NCBI RefSeq assembly: GCF_016615815.1
Contig: NZ_CP067112.1
Span: 558,001 to 622,000, forward strand
DNA length: 64,000 nucleotides
DNA from: Luteimonas sp. MC1572
GTDB lineage: Bacteria; Pseudomonadota; Gammaproteobacteria; Xanthomonadales; Xanthomonadaceae
Direction of reading: 5' to 3'
The stretch's first letter is position 1; each line of letters begins with the position of its first letter. The notes under the pieces were generated by a model. It worked only from the letters and a program-made list of their open reading frames with translations. It was not told where the DNA came from and did no database searches. The position numbers and the translations under genes are program-made. This document shows positions 36,840-45,957 of this stretch, one piece after another.

Positions 36840-37976
36840 TCACGCGTCGCGGGCGGCGATACGGTTGCCGCCGGCGGCCTTGGCCTGCTTGAGCCGGCGG
36901 TCGGCGCAGCCCAGCAGCGCGGACGTGTTGCCGCCGTCGTGCGGCCACGCAGCCAGCCCGGCGCTGAACGTGAACGCGAAGGCGTCGGAGCCGCGCTCCG
37001 GCAGGAACGGGCGCTCCGCCAGGTCACGCCGCAGGCGGTCGAGGCGCTCCCAGGCGCTGCCCACCGGGCACTGCAACACGATCACGAATTCCTGGCCGCC
37101 GATCCGCGCGAGGTGTTCGTCGGCGGCCAGGACGCCGCTCATCGTCGCGGCGATGTGGCGCAGGGCGCGATCGCCCACCTGCGGCCCGGCCTCGTCGTTG
37201 ACGCGCTTGAAGCGGTCGATGTCCAGCAGCACCAGCGTCAGCGACGCGCCCGCGTTGCGTGCGGTGGCGAACACGTGGGGCATGCGCTGCAGCAGCCACG
37301 AGCGGTTGGGCAGGCCGGTCAGGCCGTCGTGCCCGGACAGTTCGACCAGCCGCTGCATGCGGTGGACCAGGGTGGCCGCCAGGCCGGTGGCGAGCACCAG
37401 CAGCGCCATCCGCGAGACCTGTCCGCCGATGCCGACCGCACCGTGTTCCGGCGACAGCAGCGCGTCGTGCACCGGCGCGGTGGCCAGCAGCACCCCCACC
37501 AGCACCGCGTACTGCACGATCGCCAGCGCGCCGACGAACAGCGTCACGCGCCCGTTGTTGCGCAGTGCCGTGAACCAGATGGCGATGAGGTAGAAGCACC
37601 AGGCCACCACGGTGTGGAGGCCGGCCATGGGGTCATCGAGCGCCAGCAGCACGAGCGCCGCGGTGGTCAGGGTCACGTCCCAGGCGCCGGTGGCGTAGGG
37701 CAGCCACGGCCAGCGGCGCGCGTGCCGCGCCAGCGCAAGCCACAGCATCGCCATGGCATTGGCGAGCACGGCCGCGCCGAGTCCAAGCAGGACCTGTGGC
37801 GTACCGGCCCCGGTGATCGCCGCCACCAGCGGCAGCAGCAGGATCAGCGCCGACAGCACCGCGCGTACCTTGGCCACCAGGCGCTCACCCGATGCGCCGA
37901 GTTCGCGCATGAGTTCGTCCGGCGGCGCCAGCAGGCGCTGCAGCGTGTCGCGGATCCGGCCTTCACTGGCGTGCAT
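36840..37976 (-). CDS. Membrane GGDEF-domain protein with a GGQEF site
   Basis: A 378-aa protein with about six membrane segments (residues 37-208) and a C-terminal GGDEF domain (about 213-375). The domain opens normally (GHDGLTGLPNRSWLLQRM; DIDRFKRVND), but the signature reads ARIGGQEFVIV, residues 293-297, with Gln in place of the Asp/Glu needed in active diguanylate cyclases. No RxxD inhibitory site is seen five residues before it. The enzyme may be inactive or altered. It is convergent with nothing; the aldo/keto reductase is divergent. Confidence 0.88.
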   Translation of the reverse strand: MHASEGRIRDTLQRLLAPPDELMRELGASGERLVAKVRAVLSALILLLPLVAAITGAGTPQVLLGLGAAVLANAMAMLWLALARHARRWPWLPYATGAWDVTLTTAALVLLALDDPMAGLHTVVAWCFYLIAIWFTALRNNGRVTLFVGALAIVQYAVLVGVLLATAPVHDALLSPEHGAVGIGGQVSRMALLVLATGLAATLVHRMQRLVELSGHDGLTGLPNRSWLLQRMPHVFATARNAGASLTLVLLDIDRFKRVNDEAGPQVGDRALRHIAATMSGVLAADEHLARIGGQEFVIVLQCPVGSAWERLDRLRRDLAERPFLPERGSDAFAFTFSAGLAAWPHDGGNTSALLGCADRRLKQAKAAGGNRIAARDA

Positions 37977-38062
37977 CGGTCTGTGTCCCCACGTCCGGCC
38001 CGCAGGATAGCGCGCCGCGCCGCGCGTACACTGCGGCGCTCGACAAGGACTGGAGCAGGCGG

Positions 38063-39037
38063 GTGGACTACCGAAGGCTTGGCGCGTCCGGACTGGCGCT
38101 GTCGGCGCTGTCGCTGGGCGCGTGGACGACGTTCGGTTCCGGCATCGGACGTGGTGCGGCGCGGGACCTGGTGGCCGCCGCCTGGGACCACGGCATCAAC
38201 TTCTTCGACAACGCCGAGGGCTACGCCAACGGCGAGGCCGAGCGCGTGATGGGCGATGTGATCGCCGACCTGCGCCTGCCGCGCGACGGGTTCGCGGTAT
38301 CGAGCAAGGTGATGTTCGGATCCGCCGCCGATCCGCTGCCCATGCAGCGCGGGCTGTCGCGCAAGCACGTGCACGACGCATGCCATGGCGCGCTCAGGCG
38401 CCTGCGCGTCGATTACCTCGACCTTTATTTCTGCCATCGCCCGGATCCCGATGTGCCCGTGGCGGAGACGGTCGCGGCGATGGACGCGCTGATCCGCCAG
38501 GGCAAGGTGCTGTACTGGGGGACGTCGGAGTGGCCGGCCGCGCTGGTGCGCGAGGCGCATGCGGTAGCGCGTGCCCACCACTGGCACCCGCCTTCCATGG
38601 AGCAGCCGCAGTACAACCTGCTGCACCGCCGCCGCGTGGAGCTGGAGTACGCACCGCTGTACGCCGAGTTCGGCATGGGCACCACGGTGTGGTCGCCGCT
38701 CGCCTCGGGGCTGCTGACCGGAAAGTATGGCGCCGGCATCCCGGCGGACAGTCGGCTGGGGCGCGATGCCGACCTGGCGCGGATGGTCATCGAGGGCGAG
38801 GAAGGCGAGGGTGATCGAGTCGCGCGTGCGCAGCGGTTCGCAGCGCTCGCCGCGGAGCTGGGCGTGGCGCCAGCCGCGCTGGCGATCGCCTGGTGCCTGC
38901 GCAACCCGCACGTGTCCACGGTGCTGCTGGGGGCGAGCCGGGTTGCGCAGCTGCTCGAGAACCTGGGTGCACTGGCACTGGCCCGTGAACTCGACGACGC
39001 CGCGTTCGCGCGTGCCGAGGCGGTCACCGCGCGCTGA
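38063..39037 (+). CDS. Aldo/keto reductase (potassium-channel beta-subunit-like)
   Basis: NADPH-dependent oxidoreductase with a TIM-barrel fold, 324 aa. The GTG start gives MDYRRLGASGLALSALSLGAW, the usual opening; catalytic residues lie in FFDNAEGYANGEAE (Asp, Tyr), VSSKVMFG (Lys) and YLDLYFCHRPDPDVP (His). YWGTSEWPAALVREA and WSPLASGLLTGKYG are typical of the AKR6/YghZ (K+ channel beta-like) group. A TACACT -10 candidate is at 38027-38032. Physiological substrate unknown, likely aldehydes such as methylglyoxal. Confidence 0.92.
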   Translation: MDYRRLGASGLALSALSLGAWTTFGSGIGRGAARDLVAAAWDHGINFFDNAEGYANGEAERVMGDVIADLRLPRDGFAVSSKVMFGSAADPLPMQRGLSRKHVHDACHGALRRLRVDYLDLYFCHRPDPDVPVAETVAAMDALIRQGKVLYWGTSEWPAALVREAHAVARAHHWHPPSMEQPQYNLLHRRRVELEYAPLYAEFGMGTTVWSPLASGLLTGKYGAGIPADSRLGRDADLARMVIEGEEGEGDRVARAQRFAALAAELGVAPAALAIAWCLRNPHVSTVLLGASRVAQLLENLGALALARELDDAAFARAEAVTAR

Positions 39038-39045
39038 TCTTCCTG

Positions 39046-39076
39046 TTGACACGCAAATGAGAATCATTAGCATTGC
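39046..39076 (+). promoter_or_regulatory. Fur box overlapping the hemP promoter
   Basis: TTGACA (39046-39051) and TAGCAT (39068-39073) with a 16-base spacer form the promoter. Over it lies a palindromic GCAAATGAGAATCATTAGC (39053-39071) that continues ATTGC, matching the 19-bp Fur consensus GATAATGATAATCATTATC at most positions. Iron-loaded Fur would block this promoter. Confidence 0.88.
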
Positions 39077-39103
39077 TGGCTCACATCGCGACGGAGCCCT
39101 GCA

Positions 39104-39307
39104 ATGCTTGCCTCCCAGTACGAGCCCAACACGTCCCAGGTCGTGGACACGCTGTCCGCGCACGCGCCGTATGCCGCACCCATGGCAATACAGTCGCTCG
39201 AAAGCGTGCAACTGCTGCATGGCCAGCGCGAAGTGCTGATCCGCCATGGCAACGAGGTCTATCGCCTGCGCCACACCCGCAACGACAAGCTGATCCTCAC
39301 CAAGTAA
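39104..39307 (+). CDS. hemP: Hemin uptake protein HemP
   Basis: A 67-aa member of the HemP/HmuP family. The C-terminal core [20 protein letters not shown] and the end [12 protein letters not shown] are characteristic. The N-terminal 30 residues are variable. It lies downstream of a clear Fur box, so it is predicted to be induced by iron limitation. HemP usually sits with a heme receptor or hmu transport genes, but here the next gene encodes an SPFH protein with its own promoter, so this is an orphan hemP. HmuP has been linked to activation of heme-receptor expression; the role here is inference. Confidence 0.9.
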   Translation: MLASQYEPNTSQVVDTLSAHAPYAAPMAIQSLESVQLLHGQREVLIRHGNEVYRLRHTRNDKLILTK

Positions 39308-39335
39308 GGGTCACAGGTGGTCTCCAGGCGCCGTC

Positions 39336-39341
39336 TATACT
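39336..39341 (+). promoter_or_regulatory. -10 box before the SPFH gene
   Basis: TATACT, 5 of 6 matches to consensus, about 29 bases ahead of the SPFH start codon. It shows that the SPFH-NfeD pair need not depend on the hemP promoter. Confidence 0.45.
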
Positions 39342-39369
39342 CCAGATCAACAACTGGGGAGTGTGTGCA

Positions 39370-40332
39370 ATGGCTGGAGGGACCTTCATCGCCGCGGTAC
39401 TGGCGGTCGCGTTCATCGTCTTCTTCTTCAAGATGGTCCGCATCGTGCCGCAGGGCTTCGAGTGGACGGTCGAGCGCTTCGGCAAGTACACGCACACGCT
39501 GTCGCCGGGCCTGCACCTGCTGATCCCGGTGATGCAGGCGATCGGCCGCAAGGTCAACGTGATGGAACAGGTTCTCGATGTGCCATCCCAGGAGGTCATC
39601 ACCAAGGACAACGCCGTGGTGAAGGTCGATGGCGTGGTGTTCTTCCAGGTGCTCGATGCCGCCAAGGCCGCTTATGAGGTGTCCAACCTCGAGGTCGCCA
39701 CGATCGCGCTGGTGCAGACCAACATCCGCACCGTGATCGGCTCGATGGACCTCGACGAGTCGCTGTCCAACCGCGAGACCATCAATGCGCAGCTGCTCAA
39801 TGTGGTCGACCACGCCACCAACCCCTGGGGCATCAAGGTCACCCGCATCGAGATCCGCGACATCCAGCCGCCCCGTGACCTGATCGATTCCATGGGCCGG
39901 CAGATGAAGGCCGAGCGCGACCGGCGCGCCGTGATCCTGGAAGCCGAAGGCCATCGCAGCTCGGCGATCCTGCGCGCCGAGGGCGAGAAGCAGGCGGCGA
40001 TCCTGCAGGCCGAGGGCGAGCGCGAGGCTGCCTACCGCGAGGCCGAGGCGCGCGAGCGCCTGGCCGAGGCGGAGGCCAAGGCCACCGAGATGGTGTCCAA
40101 CGCGATCGCCGCCGGCGACGTGCAGGCGATCAACTACTTCATCGCGCAGAAGTACGTGGAGGCGTTCCGCGAGCTCGCCACCGCGCCCAACGCCAAGTTC
40201 GTGATGATGCCGATGGAGACCAGCGGGATCATCGGCTCGATCGCCGGCATCGCCGAACTGGGCAAGGAGGCGCTGGGCAAGCAGCAGGTCGATACGCGTG
40301 CGCGGATCGACGCCAAGCGCGGCGGGGCCTGA
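39370..40332 (+). CDS. SPFH-domain membrane protein (stomatin/paraslipin, QmcA-like)
   Basis: A 320-aa prohibitin/stomatin-family protein with one N-terminal membrane anchor ([18 protein letters not shown]), a SPFH domain ([37 protein letters not shown]) and a coiled-coil region rich in EAEG/AEGE repeats (about residues 195-250), then [16 protein letters not shown] at 39370 has GGGGAG upstream. The NfeD gene follows after 3 bases, the classic SPFH-NfeD pairing that organises membrane microdomains and works with FtsH/HflKC-type proteolysis. Function here is inferred from that pairing. Confidence 0.93.
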   Translation: MAGGTFIAAVLAVAFIVFFFKMVRIVPQGFEWTVERFGKYTHTLSPGLHLLIPVMQAIGRKVNVMEQVLDVPSQEVITKDNAVVKVDGVVFFQVLDAAKAAYEVSNLEVATIALVQTNIRTVIGSMDLDESLSNRETINAQLLNVVDHATNPWGIKVTRIEIRDIQPPRDLIDSMGRQMKAERDRRAVILEAEGHRSSAILRAEGEKQAAILQAEGEREAAYREAEARERLAEAEAKATEMVSNAIAAGDVQAINYFIAQKYVEAFRELATAPNAKFVMMPMETSGIIGSIAGIAELGKEALGKQQVDTRARIDAKRGGA

Positions 40333-40335
40333 GCC

Positions 40336-40776
40336 ATGCGCTGGGCTGCCGATGCCACCGTCTGGGCCGCGATCGCGCTGGTGCTGATTGCCGCCGAGAC
40401 CCTCATGCCGGGCGCGTTCCTGCTGTGGATGGGCATCGCCGCGGCGCTGGTCTGGCTGGTCGTGCTGCTGGTGCCGGGACTTAGCGTCCTGGCCCAGGTG
40501 ATCCTGTTCGTCGCGCTCAGCGTGGTCGCGGTGCTGGCGTACCGGAAATGGTTCCGCCGTCGCGAGCGCCCGAGCGACCGCCCGCTGCTCAACCGGCGCG
40601 CCGACCAGCTGGTCGGCCGCGTGGTGCCGCTCGACCACGCCATCGTCGGTGGCCGCGGGCGGGTCAAGATCGACGATGCCTACTGGGTCGTCCGCGGCGT
40701 TGAGCTGCCCGCGGGCACGATGGTGCGGGTGGTCGGCAGCGACGGAATGGTGCTCGAGGTGCTGCTGGCGGAGTGA
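40336..40776 (+). CDS. NfeD-family membrane protein (short form)
   Basis: A 146-aa protein with two or three membrane segments ([55 protein letters not shown]) and a C-terminal OB-fold domain ([20 protein letters not shown] to [15 protein letters not shown]). This is the short NfeD1b type (YbbK-like) that accompanies SPFH proteins; it has no ClpP-like protease domain. It is translated right after the SPFH gene. Confidence 0.92.
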   Translation: MRWAADATVWAAIALVLIAAETLMPGAFLLWMGIAAALVWLVVLLVPGLSVLAQVILFVALSVVAVLAYRKWFRRRERPSDRPLLNRRADQLVGRVVPLDHAIVGGRGRVKIDDAYWVVRGVELPAGTMVRVVGSDGMVLEVLLAE

Positions 40777-40795
40777 ACTATCCAGCCGGGGCGGG

Positions 40796-40801
40796 GATAA
40801 T
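40796..40801 (+). promoter_or_regulatory. -10 box of gcvT
   Basis: GATAAT, 5 of 6 matches, 28 bases ahead of the gcvT ATG and just after the NfeD stop. No glycine riboswitch is present between it and the gene. Confidence 0.4.
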
Positions 40802-40828
40802 GGCCGACCACTGTCCAGGAGCCGCGCC

Positions 40829-41929
<1,101 letters not shown>

Positions 41930-41950
41930 TGCGCGCACGCCCGGCTTCGC

Positions 41951-41956
41951 TAAACT
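41951..41956 (+). promoter_or_regulatory. -10 candidate of gcvH
   Basis: TAAACT lies 43-48 bases ahead of the gcvH ATG, inside the gcvT-gcvH gap. It matches the -10 consensus at 5 of 6 positions and may give gcvH independent expression. Confidence 0.4.
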
Positions 41957-41998
41957 AGCCCCCCATTCCCCTGTCACGCCGCATCCGGAGTACTAGCC

Positions 41999-42391
41999 AT
42001 GACCGATATCCCAGGCGACCTCATGTTCATGAAGTCCCACGAATGGACCCGCATCGAGGGCGACGGCAAGGTGACCGTCGGCATCTCGGATCATGCCCAG
42101 GGCCTGCTCGGTGACCTGGTGTACGTCGATCTTCCGGGTGTCGGTGACCGTGCCGAAGCCGGTACCGCCGCGGCGGTGGTCGAGTCGGTGAAGGCGGCGT
42201 CCGATGTGTATGCGCCGGTGTCGGGCACCATCGTCGCGGTCAACACCGCGTTGGCCGACAAGCCCGAGACCATCAACGAGGATGCGTTCGGAGAAGGCTG
42301 GCTGTTCGTGATCGAGATGGACGAGCCGGAGCAGCTCAAGGAGCTGCTCGGCCCCGACGAGTACGCAGAGCTGATCGAAGCCGACGAGTAA
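41999..42391 (+). CDS. gcvH: Glycine cleavage system H protein
   Basis: Lipoyl carrier protein of 130 aa. The lipoylation lysine is Lys 65 in [18 protein letters not shown]; the N-terminal [20 protein letters not shown] and [11 protein letters not shown] are family-typical. It shuttles the aminomethyl group between the P, T and L proteins. A strong terminator follows at 42443-42470. Confidence 0.97.
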   Translation: MTDIPGDLMFMKSHEWTRIEGDGKVTVGISDHAQGLLGDLVYVDLPGVGDRAEAGTAAAVVESVKAASDVYAPVSGTIVAVNTALADKPETINEDAFGEGWLFVIEMDEPEQLKELLGPDEYAELIEADE

Positions 42392-42442
42392 CGGTTGTCC
42401 ACGGCGCGCCGGCGGCATGCCGGCGATGCCAGGTCGACACAG

Positions 42443-42470
42443 CGCCGGGCGATCGCCCGGCGTTTTTTTT
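42443..42470 (+). terminator. Intrinsic terminator after gcvH
   Basis: CGCCGGGCGA paired with TCGCCCGGCG (42443-42462) followed by eight T residues. A textbook Rho-independent terminator. Confidence 0.93.
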
Positions 42471-42813
42471 GGCTCTCGCAGGTCGCCGGACGCGGCAGGA
42501 AGTTTGCGCACTTTGGCGCAATCGGACATCCGCGCTACCTCGCACGGCGATCAGGGTAGGTGCGCGTGCACGCCGCGTTCACCCGTGTCACTGCGCTGCC
42601 CGATGGCAGGTCCGTATCGCACGCGTTCCCCGCGCAGGGTCGGGCGACACTCTTGAGTCAATCGCAATAGCGCTTAAAACAAGTGCTTTCGTGACAGCAC
42701 GATGCATGCGTCAACTCCGCGCGACGGGAACGACATGGTCCCGGCTGCAGCTTGTCGGCCTCGCGCCTTCCCTCGGCGCGGTGCGTTCGCCTGATGCGGC
42801 CGCGATCAGGGTG
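42471..42813. other. Intergenic stretch without a recognised gene
   Basis: About 340 bases between the gcvH terminator and the next promoter. The short open frames across it have no start context or protein character I trust. It is somewhat more AT-rich near 42655-42700 (CAATAGCGCTTAAAACAAG), where a regulatory site could lie, but I see no defined motif. Confidence 0.4.
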
Positions 42814-42842
42814 TTGACAGCGAAAAAAACCGTGATTAGGTT
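42814..42842 (+). promoter_or_regulatory. Promoter of the candidate small RNA
   Basis: A perfect TTGACA -35 (42814-42819), 17-base A-rich spacer and TAGGTT (42837-42842), a weaker -10. Predicted start near 42849. Confidence 0.5.
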
Positions 42843-42848
42843 TCGCCA

Positions 42849-43020
42849 CAACAACAGTTGGCCACATCAGCGAGTGAGTGCGAACCCGGCGACAACATGC
42901 AACACAACACAGTCCTCCGCCCGCAAGGATGTCATGGTGGACTCAGGAGTTGTCTCCCTCGCGAAACCTCCAGGTGGGCAACGACACGCGACCCGCGGCG
43001 CCAAGCGCAGCGGGTTTTTT
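42849..43020 (+). ncRNA. Candidate small RNA or leader upstream of the histone-like gene
   Basis: A roughly 170-base transcript is predicted between the TTGACA promoter and a terminator at 42992-43020. Its first half is rich in CAACA repeats (ACAACAACAG, CAACACAACACAG) and likely single-stranded; the second half has several GGA motifs (AAGGATG, GTGGACT, CAGGAGTTG). No open frame with a ribosome-binding site and normal codon use fits. It might act alone or be the attenuated leader of the lysine-rich protein gene. It does not resemble 6S, tmRNA, SRP or RNase P RNA. Confidence 0.45.
42992..43020 (+). terminator. Intrinsic terminator of the candidate small RNA
   Basis: CCCGC/GCGGG, a G-A mismatch, then GCGC/GCGC around a CAA loop, followed by six T residues (43015-43020). 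Confidence 0.8.
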
Positions 43021-43108
43021 CGTGTCGCGCCAACAGCTTTCGATGCGACGGGACGACATGTCCACGTCGCGGGACCGGGCCAGCGATGGCCGGTCGATGT
43101 GATCCGTC

Positions 43109-43158
43109 CCGACGCGCCAAGCGCGTCGGCGGTTGACCGCGGGTCCGATACCCGCGGT
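43109..43158 (+). repeat. Two tandem hairpins before the histone-like gene
   Basis: CCGACGCG-CCAAG-CGCGTCGG (43109-43129) and ACCGCGGGT-CCGAT-ACCCGCGGT (43136-43158) are both perfect stems. The 11-mer GCGCCAAGCGC at 43114-43124 is the same as in the terminator hairpin at 42998-43008. The hairpins lie in the probable 5' leader of the lysine-rich gene and lack T-tracts, so they may be protein- or supercoil-responsive elements or remnants of duplication. Confidence 0.6.
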
Positions 43159-43214
43159 GTGTTTCGTACTGGGCAGTAGTACCTGCAAGACCCACTGACG
43201 AGGAGAGCCATCTC

Positions 43215-43748
43215 ATGGCCACGAAGAAAGTCGCGAAGAAGAAAACCGCCAAGAAGGCGACCAAGAAGGCCGTCCGCAAGGCGGCACCGGCGCGCAAGGC
43301 TGCCAAGAAGGTCGCGAAGAAGGTCGCCAAGAAGAAGGTAGCCAAGAAGGTCGCCAAGAAGACCGCGAAGAAGGCCACCAGGAAGGTCGCCAAGAAGGCC
43401 ACCAAGAAGACCGCCAAGAAGGCAGTGAAGAAGACCGCGAAGAAGGCCGCCAAGAAGACCGCCAAGAAGGCGGTGAAGAAGACGGCGAAGAAGGCCGCCA
43501 AGAAGACCGCCAAGAAGGCGGTGAAGAAGACCGCCAAGAAGGCGGCCAAGAAGACGGCGAAGAAGGCCACCAGGAAGACCGCGAAGAAGGCGGCGACCAA
43601 GGTTGCCAAGCGCCCGGCCAAGAAGGCGGCGAAGAAGGCACCTGCAAAGAAGGCCGCGAAGAAGGCCAGCACCAAGAAGGCGAAGCCGGCCCGCAAGGCC
43701 AAAGCTCCGGTTGTCGCGATCCCCGCGGCGCCCGCGCCCCTGATGTAA
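43215..43748 (+). CDS. Lysine/alanine-rich histone H1-like protein (AlgP-like)
   Basis: A 177-aa basic protein made almost only of Lys, Ala, Thr, Val and a few Arg and Pro. It consists of repeated AKKxAKK units such as KKAVKKTAKKAAKKTAKKAV, resembling the C-terminal tail of eukaryotic histone H1 and the bacterial AlgP and histone-like proteins of Pseudomonas and Bordetella. A short non-repetitive end reads KAPVVAIPAAPAPLM. GAGGAGAG precedes the ATG. Expected role: nucleoid binding or condensation through charge. A terminator follows at 43774. The internal repeats may vary in number between strains. Confidence 0.92.
   Translation: MATKKVAKKKTAKKATKKAVRKAAPARKAAKKVAKKVAKKKVAKKVAKKTAKKATRKVAKKATKKTAKKAVKKTAKKAAKKTAKKAVKKTAKKAAKKTAKKAVKKTAKKAAKKTAKKATRKTAKKAATKVAKRPAKKAAKKAPAKKAAKKASTKKAKPARKAKAPVVAIPAAPAPLM
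43420..43560 (+). repeat. In-frame DNA repeats in the histone-like gene
   Basis: About 48-base units encoding KKAVKKTAKKAAKKTA repeat with only silent changes (AAGACGGCG versus AAGACCGCC and similar). Such arrays can expand or contract by slippage or recombination, changing protein length without frameshift. Confidence 0.75.
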
Positions 43749-43773
43749 GCAATCCGATTGTCGTAAGACGCGA

Positions 43774-43809
43774 CCCCTCTCCCGTAGCCCAGGCGGGGGA
43801 GGGGTTTTT
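43774..43809 (+). terminator. Intrinsic terminator after the histone-like gene
   Basis: CCCCTCTCCC pairs with GGGGGAGGGG (one wobble or bulge) over an 11-base loop, followed by TTTTT. It lies between convergent genes. Confidence 0.85.
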
Positions 43810-43852
43810 CATTTGCGGGGTGTGGCGGAGCGCGCTGCGCCGGTGCCGCGCC

Positions 43853-45265
43853 TTATTCGGGGCGGGCGACCGATGCCGCCGCGCCGCCACTGCCGGGACG
43901 CACGTCCCCAGTCGCAGCGTGAGGCTGCGCGGGCCTGCCGGTGTCGGTCGCCGCCTGCAGCAGTTCGTCCACCGCCTCGAAGTCGACGTCCAGCCAGCGC
44001 TGCGGCGCCAGCCCGATGGCGCTGTCGAGGATCGTCGGCAGCAGCCCCGATGGCACGCTGCTGTCGCTGTTCCACAGCAGCACCACGCCGAGGTCGCGCT
44101 CGGGAATCATCGCCATCAGTCCGCGGTAACCCTGCACGGCGCCACCGTGGAAGACCACGCGATGGCCGGAATAGTCGTAGACCCGCCAGCCGAGCGCGTA
44201 GCCGGCTTCGTTCAGGCGCTGGCGCCGCCATGACGAACTGCGCAGTTCGCCGGGCGTGGACACCAGCGACTGCTGCAGCGTGGCAAGCAGCGGCGCCGGC
44301 AGCACGTCGGGGCGCCGCCCGGATTGCGCGAGCAGCCATTGCGCCATGTCGCTGATGCTGGCGTTGACGCCCGCAGCCGGCGCGACGCGATAGTAGGTGG
44401 GCTTGGGTGTGAGCGAAGTCCAGCCGCCGCCGGCGCGCACGTGCGGGCGTGCCCAGCGCGGGCTCGCCTGGATGCCTTCGAGGCCGTAGCTGGCATCGTT
44501 CATGCCCAACGGCTTGAAGATCCGCCCGGCCACCGCTTCGCTGAAGAACTGGCCGGTGGCACCGAACACCACGTCGCCGACCAGGCTGAAGGCGATGTTC
44601 TGGTAGCTGTAACAGTCACCGACGCCGCAGGTCATCGGCGCGCTGGCCAGCTGCTGCACCAGGGTGCGGTAGTCGGCATTGCGCTCGAGGTCGCGGTCGA
44701 AGGTGTTGCGGCCGAGGCCGACACGATGGCTCAGCACGTCCGCCACGGTGAGCTGGCTTGCCGCCTGCGGATCGGAGAACCGCAGCGACGGCATGTAGTC
44801 GGCCACGTGGCTGTCCCAGCGCAGCGCACCCTCGGCGACCAGCAGCCCGGTGACGGTGCCGGCAAAGGCCTTGGACAGCGAGGCCAGGCGGAACACGGTA
44901 TGTGCGTCGACCGGTTCGGCGGCGCGCACGTCGGTGATCCCATAGCCGCGCGCGCTCAGCACCTTGCCGTCGTGGACGATCGCCATCGCCAGGCCCGGCA
45001 CGCGCTGGTTGGCGACGATCGCCTGCGCCATCGCCTCGAAGCGGGCGACGTCGAAATCGGTGGCCAGCGGCATCGCCTTGACGCCGGGCGGGAGCAGCGG
45101 CGCGACGTTGTTGGCCACCGCGGTCGTGGTGGGTGTGGTGGCGGGCGGCGAGGCCGCGTTCCAGGCCAGTGGTTGTGCGGCCGAACCCACTGCGACCGGG
45201 ACCAGTGCGGCGAGCAGGCCGGCCCCGGCGATCAGTCGGCGCGGGCTGCGTGCTATGCCTTTCAT
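43853..45265 (-). CDS. Exported serine hydrolase (class C beta-lactamase/penicillin-binding-protein-like)
   Basis: A 470-aa protein with a signal peptide (RLIAGAGLLAALVPVAVGSA). The beta-lactamase-family motifs are present: SLSK (Ser 129, Lys 132), YQN in CYSYQNIAFSL and HGG in VVFHGGAVQGY. ATG at 45265 gives the best signal peptide; longer starts add no family sequence. The group includes esterases, D-aminopeptidases and AmpC-like enzymes; the FHGG rather than KTG motif favours a peptidase or esterase over a true beta-lactamase. Periplasmic location is expected. It is divergent from the lemA gene. Confidence 0.9.
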   Translation of the reverse strand: MKGIARSPRRLIAGAGLLAALVPVAVGSAAQPLAWNAASPPATTPTTTAVANNVAPLLPPGVKAMPLATDFDVARFEAMAQAIVANQRVPGLAMAIVHDGKVLSARGYGITDVRAAEPVDAHTVFRLASLSKAFAGTVTGLLVAEGALRWDSHVADYMPSLRFSDPQAASQLTVADVLSHRVGLGRNTFDRDLERNADYRTLVQQLASAPMTCGVGDCYSYQNIAFSLVGDVVFGATGQFFSEAVAGRIFKPLGMNDASYGLEGIQASPRWARPHVRAGGGWTSLTPKPTYYRVAPAAGVNASISDMAQWLLAQSGRRPDVLPAPLLATLQQSLVSTPGELRSSSWRRQRLNEAGYALGWRVYDYSGHRVVFHGGAVQGYRGLMAMIPERDLGVVLLWNSDSSVPSGLLPTILDSAIGLAPQRWLDVDFEAVDELLQAATDTGRPAQPHAATGDVRPGSGGAAASVARPE

Positions 45266-45348
45266 CGGGCGAATCCCCTGCGTATGCTGCGACGGCAGGC
45301 CGATCATATTCGCCTGCTTCCGCGATTGCATGAACAAGGGGAGCTTTG

Positions 45349-45951
45349 ATGTCCAGCTTGCTGATCCTGCTGGTAATTGTCGGCCTGGTCGTGGTCGCGC
45401 TGATGTGGGGCGTGGGCATCTACAACGGCCTGATCGCGGCCCGCAACGCCTTCAAGAACGCCTTCGCGCAGATCGATGTCCAGCTGCAGCGCCGCTTCGA
45501 CCTGATCCCCAACCTGGTGGAGACCGCCAAGGGCTACCTGACGCATGAGCGCGAGACGCTGGAAGCGGTGATCGCGGCGCGTGGCGCGGCAGTGTCGGGG
45601 CTCGCGGCGGCCAAGGCCAATCCCGGCGACGCGGCGGCGATGGCCGAGCTGGCGCAGTCGCAGGGCGCGCTGAACGGCGCGCTTGGTCGCCTGCTGATGG
45701 TCGCCGAGGCCTACCCGGACCTCAAGGCCAACCAGAACATGATGCAGCTCACCGAAGAGCTGACGTCGACCGAGAACCGCGTCGCCTTCGCGCGCCAGGC
45801 CTTCAACGATTCGGTGATGGCCTACAACAACAGGCGCGAGGTGTTCCCGTCCAACATCCTGGCCGGGATGTTCAACTTCCAGCACGCGGCGCTGCTCGAG
45901 ATCCCGGCCGACAAGGCCGAGGTCCGCGAGGCGCCGAAGGTCCAGTTCTGA
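45349..45951 (+). CDS. LemA family protein
   Basis: A 200-aa protein with one N-terminal membrane segment (LLILLVIVGLVVVALMWGVG) and the LemA helical domain: YNGLIAARNAFKNAFAQIDV, RRFDLIPNLVETAKGYLTHE and ENRVAFARQAFNDSVMAYNN. ATG at 45349 follows GGGGAG. It is 6 bases upstream of an M48 peptidase gene; the LemA-M48 pairing is common in proteobacteria and suggests a membrane quality-control or protease partnership. Confidence 0.95.
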   Translation: MSSLLILLVIVGLVVVALMWGVGIYNGLIAARNAFKNAFAQIDVQLQRRFDLIPNLVETAKGYLTHERETLEAVIAARGAAVSGLAAAKANPGDAAAMAELAQSQGALNGALGRLLMVAEAYPDLKANQNMMQLTEELTSTENRVAFARQAFNDSVMAYNNRREVFPSNILAGMFNFQHAALLEIPADKAEVREAPKVQF

Positions 45952-45957
45952 CGCGGG

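Noticed and set aside
40777-40828. Glycine riboswitch ahead of gcvT
   Set aside because: The gap of about 50 bases is too short and lacks the paired aptamer sequence.
42469-43179. Open frames of 70-240 codons in the stretch before the histone-like gene
   Set aside because: They cross a strong terminator and promoter, lack ribosome-binding sites and have mixed codon use.
43215-43748. CRISPR-like regular repeats in the lysine-rich gene
   Set aside because: The periodicity is in-frame coding repeats without unique spacers.
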